Numbered from the stretch's first letter, positions 47,410-58,997 are shown. The stretch is 64,000 bases of DNA from Methanococcoides alaskense (GCF_027594145.1 NZ_JAQFFK010000001.1:434001-498000); one strand, 5' to 3'. Translations and numbers: made by a program. Notes: generated from the letters alone by a model not told the origin.

Positions 47410-49762
47410 CCGTATCTCCTCCTGGAAGCTCTGAACCCACCGGTCCGAGTTCTGTCAGCTCATCCACGTAATCCTCTATGGTCTTTGCAAACCTCTCGCC
47501 TTCGGCGGCTGATATCCACTCGACACGAAGTCTTCTCTGGTCGAGTCCGATCTCTTCCAGTACTTCCTTGAGATTGTCCATCCTGTGCTTTGCATCATAG
47601 TTCCCAATGATGTAATGGCATTCATCAAGACGGCATCCTGCAACGATGACACCGTCAGCACCTCCCTGCAATGCCTCCAGTACGAAGTCGGGATCAACAC
47701 GACCTGCACACATCACTTTGATTATCCTCACGTTGGTGGGGTATTGTATCCTTGATGTTCCTGCAAGGTCAGCTGATGCGTAACTGCACCAGTTGCAAAG
47801 GAAGGCGATGATGAGCGGGAATTCGTCCTTTACTTCAAGGGCTGCCCTTATCTGTGCTTTTATCTGGGCATCGGTGCTGTGTGGCATGTCGATGGCATCT
47901 ACCGGACACGAGGCACTGCAGGAGCCACAGGTCTGGCATGAGATCTCATCTACAACTGCTTTTCCATCAATGACCCTGATGGTGTTGAAATTACAGGTGT
48001 CTTCACAAATACGGCATCCGATACATTTTTCTGTATCCACGTGTGCACTGAAAGGGTCGTTCTCGAGTTCACCTCTTGCAAGCAGGCGTGTGGAACGTGC
48101 TGCAGAGGCACTTCCCTGTGCAATGGATACCTGTATCTCTTTTGGTCCTGAGGCACAGCCGGCGATGAACACTCCATTTATGTGTGCATCCACAGGTCGC
48201 ATCTTCGGGTGTGCGATGGAAAGGAACCTGTCAGTTCGTTTTGTGAGGTTCAATGTTCTGGCTATGGGTTCAGTTGAGTTGCTGGGTTCCATTCCGGTTG
48301 CGAGTATCACAAGGTCATAGTTCTCTTCACAGACAGCGCATTCGAGGGTATTCTCATACCTCAGTAACATTTGTCCGTGTGTGTCTATCTGTATCTCTGC
48401 TACTTTTCCGCGAATGAAGTCGATCCCCATCATCTGTGAACGGACGTAGTATTCTTCGTACATTTCACCGGCGGCACGTATGTCGATATAGTGAATGGTG
48501 ACCTCGGAGTCAGGATAGCGCTCTTTGATCATCTGTGCGTTCTTCATGGAGGACATGCAGCAGACGCGTGAACAGTAAGGATTTCCAACGGTCTCGTCCC
48601 TTGAGCCTACACATTGTATGAATGCGACTTTTGTAGGGGTCTCCTTTGTCGAGGGCACGACCACTTTTCCACGGGTTGGACCGGAAGCATTGAGCAATCT
48701 TTCCAGTTCCATGTTGGTGAGGACATCGGGGAACACTCCATAGCCGTACTCTTCTTTGCGTTTTGCATCGAATCCCTGATAACCGGTTGCGACTATGACC
48801 GCTCCCACGGTGAAGGTGAATTTTTCTGCTTTCATGTTAAAGTCAATTGCATCTGCAGGGCAGGCCTGTTTGCAAAGCCCACAACCCACACAGTAATCGC
48901 TGTTGATAAATGCTGTTTGGGGTATGGCCTGCGGTATGGGCATGTTGATGGCCTTTGTTTTCCCCAGACCGCTGTCGAAGGGGTTGGAGATGTCCACGGG
49001 GCATACCCTTGAACATTCATCGATACAGCCTTTGCAGTTGTCGATAATTACATATCTTGGATTTTGAACGCCCTTTACTGTGAAGTTGCCAACTGATCCT
49101 GAGATGTCTTTGATATCGGAGTAGGTGAAAAGGTCGATGTTCGGATGGTTCTGCACATCGGTCATCTTTGGTGCGAGGACGCATATGGAACAGTCATTAG
49201 TGGGGAACACTTCATTGAGCAATGCCATTTTGCCGCCAATGGTAGGCTCCTTTTCGACCATATAGACATGAGTGCCGGAATCCGCCAGCGTGAGGGCAGC
49301 TTCTATCCCGGCGACACCGCCACCTATGACGAGAACGTCCTTGTTCGCTTTTGTCTTTCTTATCTGCAATGGTTCAAAGAGGCTGAGCTTGGCAACTCCC
49401 ATTTTGATGAGGTCGAAGGCTTTCTGGGTTGCCATGTCATGATGGTCCATGTGTACCCATGAGCACTGCTCCCTGATGTTTACGATTTCAAGAAGATATG
49501 TATTAAGTCCCGCCCGTTCCAACACTTTCTTGAACGTGTTCTCGTGAAGCTTTGGAGTACATGCGGCAACGAGTACCCTGTCGATGTCGTGCTCTTCAAT
49601 ATCGTCCATAAGCGCATCCTGTCCGACATCGGAACACATGAACTGTATGTCCTTGACAAGTTCGACACCCTTCATCTGTTCTACTTTTTCGTGTAGTGCA
49701 TCCATGTTTATGACACTTGCGATATTTAGTCCGCAGTGACAGATGTAAACTCCTATCCGCAT
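47402..49762 (-). CDS. hdrA: Heterodisulfide reductase subunit A with fused MvhD domain (HdrA2 type)
   Basis: A 786-residue flavoprotein. The N-terminal HdrA segment is RIGVYICHCGLNIASVINMD. The FAD-binding Rossmann motif is VLVIGGGVAGIEAALTLADS near residue 145. Inserted ferredoxin clusters appear at CKGCIDECSRVCP and CVGCGLCKQACP near 240-285, and others at CIGCRICEDTC and CQTCGSCSASCP near 580-615. The C-terminus from about 650 (FLCNWCSYASADLAG, GADGVIVAGCRLDECHYIIG) is an MvhD/FrhD-type [2Fe-2S] domain, fused as in the M. acetivorans HdrA2, which bifurcates electrons from F420H2 to ferredoxin and heterodisulfide. HdrB and HdrC are not in this window. Confidence 0.93.
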   Translation of the reverse strand: MRIGVYICHCGLNIASVINMDALHEKVEQMKGVELVKDIQFMCSDVGQDALMDDIEEHDIDRVLVAACTPKLHENTFKKVLERAGLNTYLLEIVNIREQCSWVHMDHHDMATQKAFDLIKMGVAKLSLFEPLQIRKTKANKDVLVIGGGVAGIEAALTLADSGTHVYMVEKEPTIGGKMALLNEVFPTNDCSICVLAPKMTDVQNHPNIDLFTYSDIKDISGSVGNFTVKGVQNPRYVIIDNCKGCIDECSRVCPVDISNPFDSGLGKTKAINMPIPQAIPQTAFINSDYCVGCGLCKQACPADAIDFNMKAEKFTFTVGAVIVATGYQGFDAKRKEEYGYGVFPDVLTNMELERLLNASGPTRGKVVVPSTKETPTKVAFIQCVGSRDETVGNPYCSRVCCMSSMKNAQMIKERYPDSEVTIHYIDIRAAGEMYEEYYVRSQMMGIDFIRGKVAEIQIDTHGQMLLRYENTLECAVCEENYDLVILATGMEPSNSTEPIARTLNLTKRTDRFLSIAHPKMRPVDAHINGVFIAGCASGPKEIQVSIAQGSASAARSTRLLARGELENDPFSAHVDTEKCIGCRICEDTCNFNTIRVIDGKAVVDEISCQTCGSCSASCPVDAIDMPHSTDAQIKAQIRAALEVKDEFPLIIAFLCNWCSYASADLAGTSRIQYPTNVRIIKVMCAGRVDPDFVLEALQGGADGVIVAGCRLDECHYIIGNYDAKHRMDNLKEVLEEIGLDQRRLRVEWISAAEGERFAKTIEDYVDELTELGPVGSELPGGDTDE

Positions 49763-49862
49763 ATGAGATACTCCCTCGTTGACTTTTGAATTTAATTAAA
49801 ATATAGCTAATAAGTTAATCTGTAGTAGTGATCGGTTGTGATTTAAGATATTAAGTTGAGAT

Positions 49863-50153
49863 TTATTTGCAGATCTTCCCAAAGCCCGTTCTGGTGAACA
49901 GGTCCTTTATCTTCTGGGCATCGTCAAGTTTGTCATAGGCCTCTCTACCCTCTTCAACATTATGGTGCATCTCGACAAAAACACATTCAAGGGAATTGTC
50001 CTTATCCTTTGCGACAACCCTCATCTCATGTCCTCCCTCAGGCATCCAGATAGCGAGCTGCCCCATCTTTGAATTGTAGTTGAGATCTACCTTGAATTCT
50101 TCTATCTGCTTGCTCAGAGTGCTTATCTCATCTGTTCCCTTGTCATCTGTCAT
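49863..50153 (-). CDS. Conserved small protein of unknown function
   Basis: A 96-residue soluble protein. It has an acidic N-terminus and an alpha/beta middle (LAIWMPEGGHEMRVVAKDKD, CVFVEMHHNVEEGREAYDKL), ending in FTRTGFGKICK with one terminal Cys. No family is recognised. It lies 100 bases upstream of hdrA on the same strand, so it may share regulation with it. Its promoter faces the tRNA-Val promoter region. Confidence 0.65.
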   Translation of the reverse strand: MTDDKGTDEISTLSKQIEEFKVDLNYNSKMGQLAIWMPEGGHEMRVVAKDKDNSLECVFVEMHHNVEEGREAYDKLDDAQKIKDLFTRTGFGKICK

Positions 50154-50228
50154 ATTTCATCATAATACTCTACTATTTATTAATCGTTGGGATTAATTTA
50201 TGCGCATCCCTGCTTGTTCACGAAAAGA

Positions 50229-50235
50229 TTATATA
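50229..50235 (+). promoter_or_regulatory. TATA box upstream of tRNA-Val
   Basis: TTATATA at 50229-50235 would start transcription near 50258, some 57 bases before the mature tRNA 5' end. It is the best TATA match in the stretch. Confidence 0.45.
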
Positions 50236-50314
50236 CTGCTAATGACATTAAGGAGTTGCACGTCCCCTTTACTGCTTACATGCGAAGGGAGAATGATGTG
50301 TTAATTGCACAAAT

Positions 50315-50391
50315 GGGCCCGTGGTCTAGTTGGTTATGACATCGCCTTTACACGGCGAGGATCATGAGTTCGAATCTCATCGGGCCCACCA
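50315..50391 (+). tRNA. tRNA-Val (anticodon TAC)
   Basis: A full cloverleaf can be drawn. The acceptor stem is GGGCCCG (50315-50321) with CGGGCCC (50381-50387). The anticodon stem is TCGCC/GGCGA around TTTACAC, with anticodon TAC at 50349-50351. The T arm is ATGAG/CTCAT around TTCGAAT. The discriminator is A, and CCA is encoded (50389-50391). The 3' half is repeated in decayed form at 59200-59253, suggesting an integration target. Confidence 0.95.
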
Positions 50392-50396
50392 CACTT

Positions 50397-50675
50397 CTAT
50401 TCTTTTGGTTTTCGAGTTGAAGAGCTTTGGTTTTGATTTTCGAAAAGTGATTTTTCTAGTGATTCTATGCGAGATTCAAGGTAGTTTAATCTGTATTCAG
50501 TGTTAGAATTGGTGTTTTGTTGTATAACTTTTATATTGCTATCAAAGTCTTCGTCTAAAGATATCACAAACAAAGGTTTGCCGTTGTTATCGATTTCAAA
50601 GATGTGAGCGGTTTCACCAGCAAGATGTGCACTGCCAGTAGTAGCTGGATCACACCTAAGTGGTACAGGTGATGT
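50397..50675 (-). pseudogene. 5'-truncated gene remnant with coiled-coil end
   Basis: An open minus-strand frame of 92 codons between a TAA at 50676-50678 and a TAG at 50397-50399, with no usable start. The peptide reads like a real protein C-terminus: RCDPATTGSAHLAGETAHIF, then EIDNNGKPLFVISLDEDFDS and the heptad-like YRLNYLESRIESLEKSL. It begins six bases beyond the tRNA-Val CCA. I do not recognise the family. Missing N-terminus and position next to a tRNA suggest a fragment of an integrated element. A TAG stop here would be unusual for this genome. Confidence 0.5.
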
Positions 50676-50924
50676 TTAGGTATTCTTGAAGTCAATATGG
50701 CACTTCCTGTACCCACCTAGTAGATACACATTCTTTTCTTTCCTAGAGAACGATGAAGTCGAAGATTGAGAACGAAATAGTGATATTTTGTTTTGTATAA
50801 CTCAAGTATTGTGCATACTCGCCTGAATGAGACTCTTTTTGAACATGTTCAAATCTCATTATAGCTGATTTCAGATATCTCATCACTTGTGTTTATTCTT
50901 ATTTCGATTATCTTTAAAATATCT
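50676..50924. other. No gene seen between two remnants
   Basis: About 250 bases of AT-rich sequence with several stops in all frames; no motif recognised. Confidence 0.4.
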
Positions 50925-51059
50925 TTAAAAATTATTCCCCGAGTTATCTGACGAACGTTTATCAATTTCAAATAATTTAATTGCCTCAACTAGGTCACCA
51001 AGTTTTTTGTATCCATAAATTCGGGAATCAAAATCTGTAGCTTGTAGTCGAAGCTGGTA
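50925..51059 (-). pseudogene. Remnant of an OST-HTH/LOTUS domain (NYN/DUF88-type protein)
   Basis: A minus-strand frame of 45 codons between stops, without a start, reads LRLQATDFDSRIYGYKKLGD then LVEAIKLFEIDKRS. The F-x-x-R-x-YGYKKLxDLxE-x-x-x-LFEI pattern is the core of the OST-HTH/LOTUS RNA-binding module. It is commonly found at the C-terminus of NYN-domain (LabA/DUF88) nuclease-like proteins. The rest of the gene is not visible. It is likely a relic inside the island next to tRNA-Val. Confidence 0.5.
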
Positions 51060-51205
51060 TTATTTTGTATATTTTATATCAAATCCTTGATTTTTCTATC
51101 TCCTATCAACAGGAATTAAAAAAGGTTAAATAAATATATATGGTCTGCTATAATCTTACATATATAATATTTATGCAGATATATAACAAATTATAAGGGA
51201 ATACT

Positions 51206-54200
51206 ATGGAAAAAATAAATATAAATATAAAACGAATCGCTTTTTGTTCATTATTGTTATTAATTGCTATGTCGATGTCCTTTCCCGCAAATGCAACTCC
51301 ATTTGCAGGCGGAGATGGTACTGCCGGGGACCCCTATCAGATATCAACAGTTGAGCAACTTCAGAACATGAATTCTGGCCCATCAGCCAATTACATTCTG
51401 ATCAACGATATTGATGCCAGTGTCACTAGCGGCTGGAACTCGGGTGCGGGATTTAAGCCAATTGGCAATTATACAAACAAATTCACAGGTAATTTTGAGG
51501 GGCAGGATCATGAGATTACTGGACTGTACATTAATAGACCAACTACAGAATTTGTTGGACTTTTTGGATGGATTGATGTTGGTTCGGAAATTAATAATGT
51601 TGGGTTAACAGATATCAATATTACTGGTAAAAATGATGTAGGTGGCCTTGCTGGTGGAATTCAGGGGAATATCACTCTGAGTTATGCCCTTGGTGATGTA
51701 TCTGGTACTTTCGATAGGGTGGGTGGCCTTGTTGGAAATATTTATTTTGGATATGTTGATCAGAGTTATTCTACCGGTAATGTAACTGGTACTGTTGATT
51801 ATGTAGGTGGTCTTGTTGGATGGAATGAAGGTTCCGTTACTCAAAGTTATTCCACCAGCAACGTAATAAATAGTGGTGTGTGTACAGGTGGTCTTGTTGG
51901 ATTAAATCAAAATTCTATTAATGATAGCTATTCTACCGGTAATGTGAATGTTACTGGTTATTATGCAGGTAGCCTTGTTGGAGCTAATATAGGTTCTCTC
52001 AATCAAAGTTATTCCACTGGTAATGTGACCAGCAATACCTATTATGTAGGTGGTCTTACTGGTTATAGTGAGGGTTCTGTTGACCAGAGCTATTCTACCG
52101 GCAGTGTTACTGGGTTTGTAGATATAGGTGGTCTCGTTGGATGGAACTATTATGGTTCTGTTACTCAGAGTTATTCAACCAGCAGCGTTGTTGGGGGTGG
52201 AACTGACAGCAGAGCCGGAGGGCTTGTTGGAGAAAACGCTGGTCCCGTTGATTCTAGTTATTCCACCGGCAGCGTAGTTGGTAATGGTGCAAATGTAGGC
52301 GGTCTTATTGGGCAAAATTATGATTCGGTTACCAAAAGTCACTGGGATACTGAAACCTCTGGTTTAAGTACAAGTGCAGGCGGTACAGGTAATACGACGG
52401 CTGAAATGAATCTTCAGGCTACATATGTTGGTTGGGATTTCACTTCTTTATGGGCTATCGCAAGTGCTAATAATGGTGGTTATCCATGCCTTTTGAGCAA
52501 TCCCGCAGAAGTTGTTACTGCAGAGCCAAAAACCTCCCTTCTCGCAGTTCCACTCAACACTATCGACTTCGATTTCGCCAGCTCGACCTATGTTGAAGGC
52601 ATCAATGTGGAGTTCAACACATCTACGTCGGATGTCAATCTTACACTGATGAGCACCATGAACATTGTGAAGCTTACAGGTGCAAAGAACAATGATGTAT
52701 GGGTCAATGTACTCGTCGATGGGGATAGTGTGCTTGAAGAGAAAATGAGGACTCTCAGCAAAGATAGGCGTAGTTACGATGAAGGGTCCACAGGTACAAA
52801 ACCTGTCAGTATTTCGATTGCATCATCTGGTACCCACACCATTATATACGAGTTCCGCAGGACTGGAAACGGTGCTGTAGGGGTCAATGATATTGATATA
52901 AGCCTTGTAAAGTTCACCACAGCAGAAGGGAATATGGTAAGGAAGCAGCTTACAGAGGTTGATTATACTCATTCATCTTCTACATTTAGTGATTCTTTCA
53001 ACTGGTCTGTTAACAAAACAGTTGAGTCCGGAACATTTGTGATTGGAAAGTTCACTCTGGAATCAATACAGGAAGCATCTCTTCAGTACTACTATAAAGA
53101 AATGAACTCTGCTATAGCGTCCCCATCATGGGCAAGGTATATGGAGAATAGCGATGATGTGGGTTCGGTCGCCGGTATCGTTGTAGATTCAAATGAGACC
53201 ACAGCTGCAAATTACAGTATCTTCTCACAAAGCAATTCTGTTGATACTGATGTTGATGGAACAATTCTCGATTTCGATCTGAAAGATGCAAATGGTAGTG
53301 AAATTAGCAGTTTCTCAGTTTCAAACGATTCCACTGATACTACTTCAGACATCACTCTTTTATCAGGAACCCATCTCCTGGCAACCAAGAATGTTACCTT
53401 GTACAATGGCAGTGGATATTTCCTCTCAATGACCAGTTCTTTCAGTTCAGAATCTGAAAAACAAACACCTACCTATTTCATTGACTGTACTGAAGTGCCT
53501 GCAGTTTATTCAAAGAAAGAAAGGTATCTGAATTCAAACACCGATATTGGTAACTCCTACATCTACTTCACTACTGATGGTCTGACACAAGGCGAATCAT
53601 ACAACTTCAACCTCTGGGTCACAGTGGAAGATGGTGAGAGCCTCGTACAAATAGACGAGAACTTTGCTGGTTTTGAGATAAGTGAATTCGATATAACCTC
53701 CATCAATACAGCACCCATGGTGGCTATCATTGCACCTGAGCCGGATGCCAATATCTCTGGTAGTTTCTACGTGAATGCATCTATTACTGACAACAATGGT
53801 GATGTTTACATTTCCAATTTTAGTTTAAGCAATACCACAGGTGAAGTTCTTTCCTATGATGGTCTCTTCCAGGGCAACCTTTCTGTTGTAATTGTCAGCA
53901 CTCAGTTTACAGATGGTAACTACAATATTACCTGGAAAGCATGCGAGAATGAATCAACTGAACTTCTCTCTGCGGACAATGTGATTGAGATAACAATAGA
54001 CAACACTGTCCCTTTCATATCCTTCAATGATGAGACTACGGATGCAGGTAATTTCAGTCAGGACTGGATTCTTGGTAACCTCAGTTTCAGTGATTCCTGG
54101 ATCAACAGCTCTGCTATCGACCTGTACAATTCAAGTGGGTTGGTCGGTTCCAGTACTTCAGGAGTATCACCTCATTCCTACAACTTTACCTCACTTGCTG

Positions 54201-57200
54201 ATGGTTCCTATCAGATGAATGCAAGTGTTTGGGACTTTGCAGGTAATATCAATTACACCGAGACACGAGGGATACTGCTGGATACTGCTGAACCATCAAT
54301 CGATCATGGTGTAGGAACTCCATCAGGCAACTTTAGTCAGGACTGGATCCTTGGTAATGTGACTGCAATGGACAGTTATGGAGTTAGCCATCTGACGATA
54401 TCACTGTACAACAACAGTGGATTGGTAGATTCCAATACCACAGAAGTTAGTAACAGTCTGACCTCTAATTTCACAGGTCTTTCTGATGGTACCTACTACC
54501 TGAACTCTACAGTAGAGGATCTTGCAGGAAATATCAACACCACTTCAACATTGACTATTATACTGGATACCACAATGCCAGTGATAGATTTCAATGATGA
54601 GACTACGGATGCAGGTAATTTCAGTCAGGACTGGATTCTTGGTAACCTCATTTTCAGTGATGCCTGGATCAACAGCTCTGCTATCTACCTGTACAATTCA
54701 AGTGGTCTGGTCGGTTCCAGTACTTCAGGAGTATCACCTCATTCCTACAACTTTACCTCACTTGCTGATGGTTCCTATCAGATGAATGCAAGTGTTTGGG
54801 ACTTTGCAGGTAATATCAATTACACCGAGACACGAGGGATACTACTGGATACTGCTGAACCATCAATCGATCATGGCGTAGGAACTCCATCAGGCAACTT
54901 TAGTCAGGACTGGATCTTTGGTAATGTAACTGCAATAGACAGTTATGGTCTTAGCAGTCTGACGATATCACTTTACAACAACAGTGGATTGGTAGAGTCT
55001 AACGCTACAGAAGTTAGTAACAGTCTTGTCTATAATTTCACAGGTCTTTCTGATGATACCTACTACCTGAACTCTACAGTAGAGGATCTTGCAGGAAATG
55101 TCAACACCACTTCAACATTGGCTATTACACTGGATTCCACAATGCCAGTTATAGACTTCAATGATGAGACTACGGATGCAGGTAATTTCAGTCAGTTTTG
55201 GATTCTTGGTAACCTCAGTTTCAGTGATTCCTGGATCAACAGCTCTGCTATCTACCTGTACAATTCAAGTGGTCTGGTCGGTTCCAGTACTTCAGGAGTA
55301 TCACCTCATTCCTACAACTTTACCTCACTTGCTGATGGTTCCTATCAGATGAATGCAAGTGTTTGGGACTTTGCAGGCAATGTGAACAAAACGGAGACCA
55401 GACACATACTACTGGATACTGCTGAACCATCAATCGATCATGGCGTAGGAACTCCATCAGGCAACTTTAGTCAGGACTGGATCCTTGGTAATGTAACCGC
55501 AATGGACAGTTATGGTCTTAGCAGTCTGACGATATCACTGTACAACATTAGTGGATTGGTAGATTCCAATACCACAGAAGTTAGTAACAGTCTGACCTAT
55601 AATTTCATAGGTCTTTCTGATGGTACCTACTACCTGAACTCTACAGTAGAGGATCTTGCAGGAAATGTCAACACCACTTCAACATTGACTATTACACTGG
55701 ATTCCACAATGCCAGTGATAGACTTCAATGATGGTGCAACAGATGCAGGTAATTTCAGTCAGGACTGGATCCTTGGTAACCTTAGTTTCAGTGATTCCTG
55801 GATCAACAGCTCTGCTATCTACCTGTACAATTCAAGTGGGTTGGTCGGTTCCAGTACTTCAGGAGTATCACCTCATTCCTACAACTTCACCTCACTTGCT
55901 GATGGTTCCTATCAGATGAATGCAAGTGTTTGGGACTTTGCAGGTAATATCAATTACACCGAGACACGAGGGATACTGCTGGATACTGCTGAACCATCAA
56001 TCGATCATGGCGTAGGAACTCCATCAGGCAACTTTAGTCAGGATTGGATATTTGGTAATGTAACTGCAATAGACAGTTATGGTCTTAGCAGTCTGACGAT
56101 ATCACTTTACAACAACAGTGGATTGGTAGAGTCTAACGCTACAGAAGTTAGTAACAGTCTTGTCTATAATTTCACAGGTCTTTCTGATGATACCTACTAC
56201 CTGAACTCTACAGTAGAGGATCTTGCAGGAAATGTCAACACCACTTCAACATTGGCTATTACACTGGATTCCACAATGCCAGTTATAGACTTCAATGATG
56301 AGACTACGGATGCAGGTAATTTCAGTCAGTTTTGGATTCTTGGTAACCTCAGTTTCAGTGATTCCTGGATTAACAGCTCTGCTATCTACCTGTACAATTC
56401 AAGTGGTCTGGTCGGTTCCAGTACTTCAGGAGTATCACCTCATTCCTACAACTTCACCTCACTTGCTGATGGTTCCTATCAGATGAATGCAAGCGTTTGG
56501 GACTTTGCAGGCAATGTTAACAAAACGGAGACCAGACACATACTACTGGATACTGCTGAACCAGCAATCGATCATGGCGTAGGAACTCCATCAGGTAATT
56601 TCAGTCAGGACTGGATCCTTGGTAACCTCAGTTTCAGTGATTCCTGGATCAACAGCTCTGCTATCTACCTGTACAATTCAAGTGGGTTGGTCGGTTCCAG
56701 TACTTCAGGAGTATCTCCTCATTCCTACAACTTTACCTCACTTGCTGATGGTTCCTATCAGATGAATGCAAGTGTTTGGGACTTTGCAGGTAATATCAAT
56801 TACACCGAGACACGAGGGATACTACTGGATACTGCTGAACCATCAATCGATCATGGCGTAGGAACTCCATCAGGCAACTTTAGTCAGGACTGGATCCTTG
56901 GTAATGTGACTGCAATGGACAGTTATGGAGTTAGCCATCTGACGATATCACTGTACAACAACAGTGGATTGGTAGATTCCAATACCACAGAAGTTAGTAA
57001 CAGTCTGACCTCTAATTTCACAGGTCTTTCTGATGGTACCTACTACCTGAACTCTACAGTAGAGGATCTTGCAGGAAATGTCAACACCACTTCAACATTG
57101 ACTATTACACTGGATTCCACAATGCCGGTTATAGATTTCAATGATGAGACTACGGATGCAGGTAATTTCAGTCAGGACTGGATCCTTGGTAACCTCAGTT

Positions 57201-58993
57201 TCAGTGATTTCTGGATCAACAGCTCTGCTATCTACCTGTACAATTCAAGTGGGTTGGTCGGTTCCAGTACTTCAGGAGTATCTCCTCATTCCTACAACTT
57301 TACCTCACTTGCTGATGGTTCCTATCAGATGAATGCAAGCGTTTGGGACTTTGCAGGCAATGTGAACAAAACGGAGACCAGACACATACTACTGGATACT
57401 GCTGAACCAGCAATCGATCATGGCGTAGGAACTCCATCAGGTAATTTCAGTCAGGACTGGATCCTTGGTAACCTCAGTTTCAGTGATTCCTGGATCAACA
57501 GCTCTGCTATCTACCTGTACAATTCAAGTGGTCTGGTCGGTTCCAGTACTTCAGGAGTATCTCCTCATTCCTACAACTTTACCTCACTTGCTGATGGTTC
57601 CTATCAGATGAATGCAAGTGTTTGGGACTTTGCAGGCAATATCAATTACACCGAGACACGTGGGATACTGCTGGATATTAATGATCCTGAAATAACATTT
57701 GATGCCTCCACACTGGAAATTGGTAATCATTCACAGGACTGGATATTTGGTAATGTCACAGCATCAGACAATCTCGGAATAGCAAACATCACATTTTATC
57801 TGTACAACAGTACAGGCCTGTTCAATTCCACATCTTATTCAGGAAATGACATGTCAATGAACTTCACATCATTGCCATCAGGAATTTACTACCTGAATGT
57901 GAGCGTTGAAGACCTTGCAGGGAATATTGTGATGACAGATACGAAGATGTATGGTATCGATGCTATTGATATGGAAATAACCAATGTAGGCGTAGCATCC
58001 CTATCTGATAATTCTGCAATTATTACATGGGATACGAACGAGAATGCAAACTCAACAGTTTACTATGGACTGGATGCAAATCTAACCATGAATGTTTCAA
58101 AAACATTATTTATAGTGGACCATAGAATCACACTCGATAACCTCGGGCAAAATACATTGTATTACTACAAGGTCGAAAGCTACGATATGTTCGGATTCAA
58201 TAATTCATCTAAGATCGGCACTTTCACCACAGATATTAAAAAATCCACTGGTGGAGGTAGTGGCGGTAGCGGTGGTTTCAACTATTACTCCGATGAACCT
58301 TTGGAAAACCCGGAGGGAGATAATGAACCATGCGGCTCTGTCTCCGAAGGTACAAAAGCAGTAAATGTCGGAAGCGTTCAGGCAGGCGATACGGTAAAGG
58401 TCAGTACAACAGAATATGTAGATGTAGGGGACTGTATGGTCACAGGACTGGACATCGATATGAAAAATAATGTCGATGACATGGGAGTGATTATAACGCA
58501 AAGTTCCTCCTCCTCCTAGGAAAATTCATCCGATGTAACGTTGCTCATTGGTAATGGTGCACAGACCTATGGTTTCTTCACCATCGATACCAACAGTCCC
58601 GGAAGTACTGAAAGTGCTTTGGTACACATTCGTGTCCCATTTGCATGGTATGAGCAGAACGAGCTTGACCTGACCACAACCATCGCGACCCATTGCGGCG
58701 ATAATTCAACCGTTTGGGAAGTACTTGATGTTGTTTCTTCTTCAGAAGATGGGGGATATTACTACTTCACAGTGATGACACCTGGATTCTCTGAATTCTC
58801 AGTGGCAGCATTGCCATTTGAAATGGCAGTGGAATTCCCTGTGGATGAGGAAGCTATAGCAGATGTAGATCATACAGATGAAGTTGTAGAAAGCCGGATA
58901 AAAAGTTCGATGTGGTTTATTCCTGTGATCGCAGGAATACTGGGTATTTTGTTCATCATCATTTGGAAGAGAAGGAAAGATGAAGATGAATAA
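51206..58993 (+). CDS. Giant surface protein: GLUG repeats, 14 Ig-like modules, FN3, PGF-pre-PGF domain with in-frame TAG
   Basis: The frame runs 2437 residues to TAG 58517-58519 and then continues in the same frame for 157 more codons to TAA. A signal peptide (FCSLLLLIAMSMSFPANA) comes first. GLUG-type repeats (VGGLVGWNEGSVTQSYSTSN) fill about residues 115-400. A beta-domain follows (about 440-930), then 14 Ig-like modules (about 936-2250). An FN3-like module (SAIITWDTNENANSTVYYGL) and a Gly/Ser linker come next. The PGF-pre-PGF domain (GTKAVNVGSVQAGDTVKVST ... YYYFTVMTPGFSEFSVAALP) is split by the TAG in SSSSS-TAG-ENSSDV. A membrane helix (FIPVIAGILGILFIIIW) and a KRRKDEDE tail end the protein. 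Sequons are dense. A pyrrolysine or suppressed UAG is inferred; premature termination would lose the anchor. Confidence 0.85.
54023..57680 (+). repeat. 567-bp tandem DNA repeats encoding paired Ig-like modules
   Basis: The phrase FNDETTDAGNFSQDWILGNL (or a near variant) recurs at 54023, 54590, 55157, 55724 and 56291, exactly 567 bases apart, and again at 57137, 846 bases later. Each unit is two modules of about 94 residues: type A (FNDETTDAGNFSQ) and type B (IDHGVGTPSGNFSQ). Copies are nearly identical in DNA. Two modules (from about 56560 and 57410) start as B and switch to A after NFSQDWILGN, as expected from unequal crossing-over. A diverged last module ends the series near 57960. Confidence 0.9.
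58517..58519 (+). other. In-frame TAG within the PGF-pre-PGF domain (candidate pyrrolysine codon)
   Basis: TAG separates SSSSS from ENSSDVTLLIGNGAQTYG without a frame change. The following 157 codons complete the conserved domain and add a membrane anchor. A hairpin terminator lies just after the downstream TAA, not after the TAG. Confidence 0.75.
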
Positions 58994-58997
58994 ATGA

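Noticed and set aside
54027-57332. Series of 63-codon plus-strand ORFs spaced 567 bases apart
   Set aside because: They are out-of-frame shadows of the Ig-like repeats; their regular spacing simply reflects the DNA repeat.
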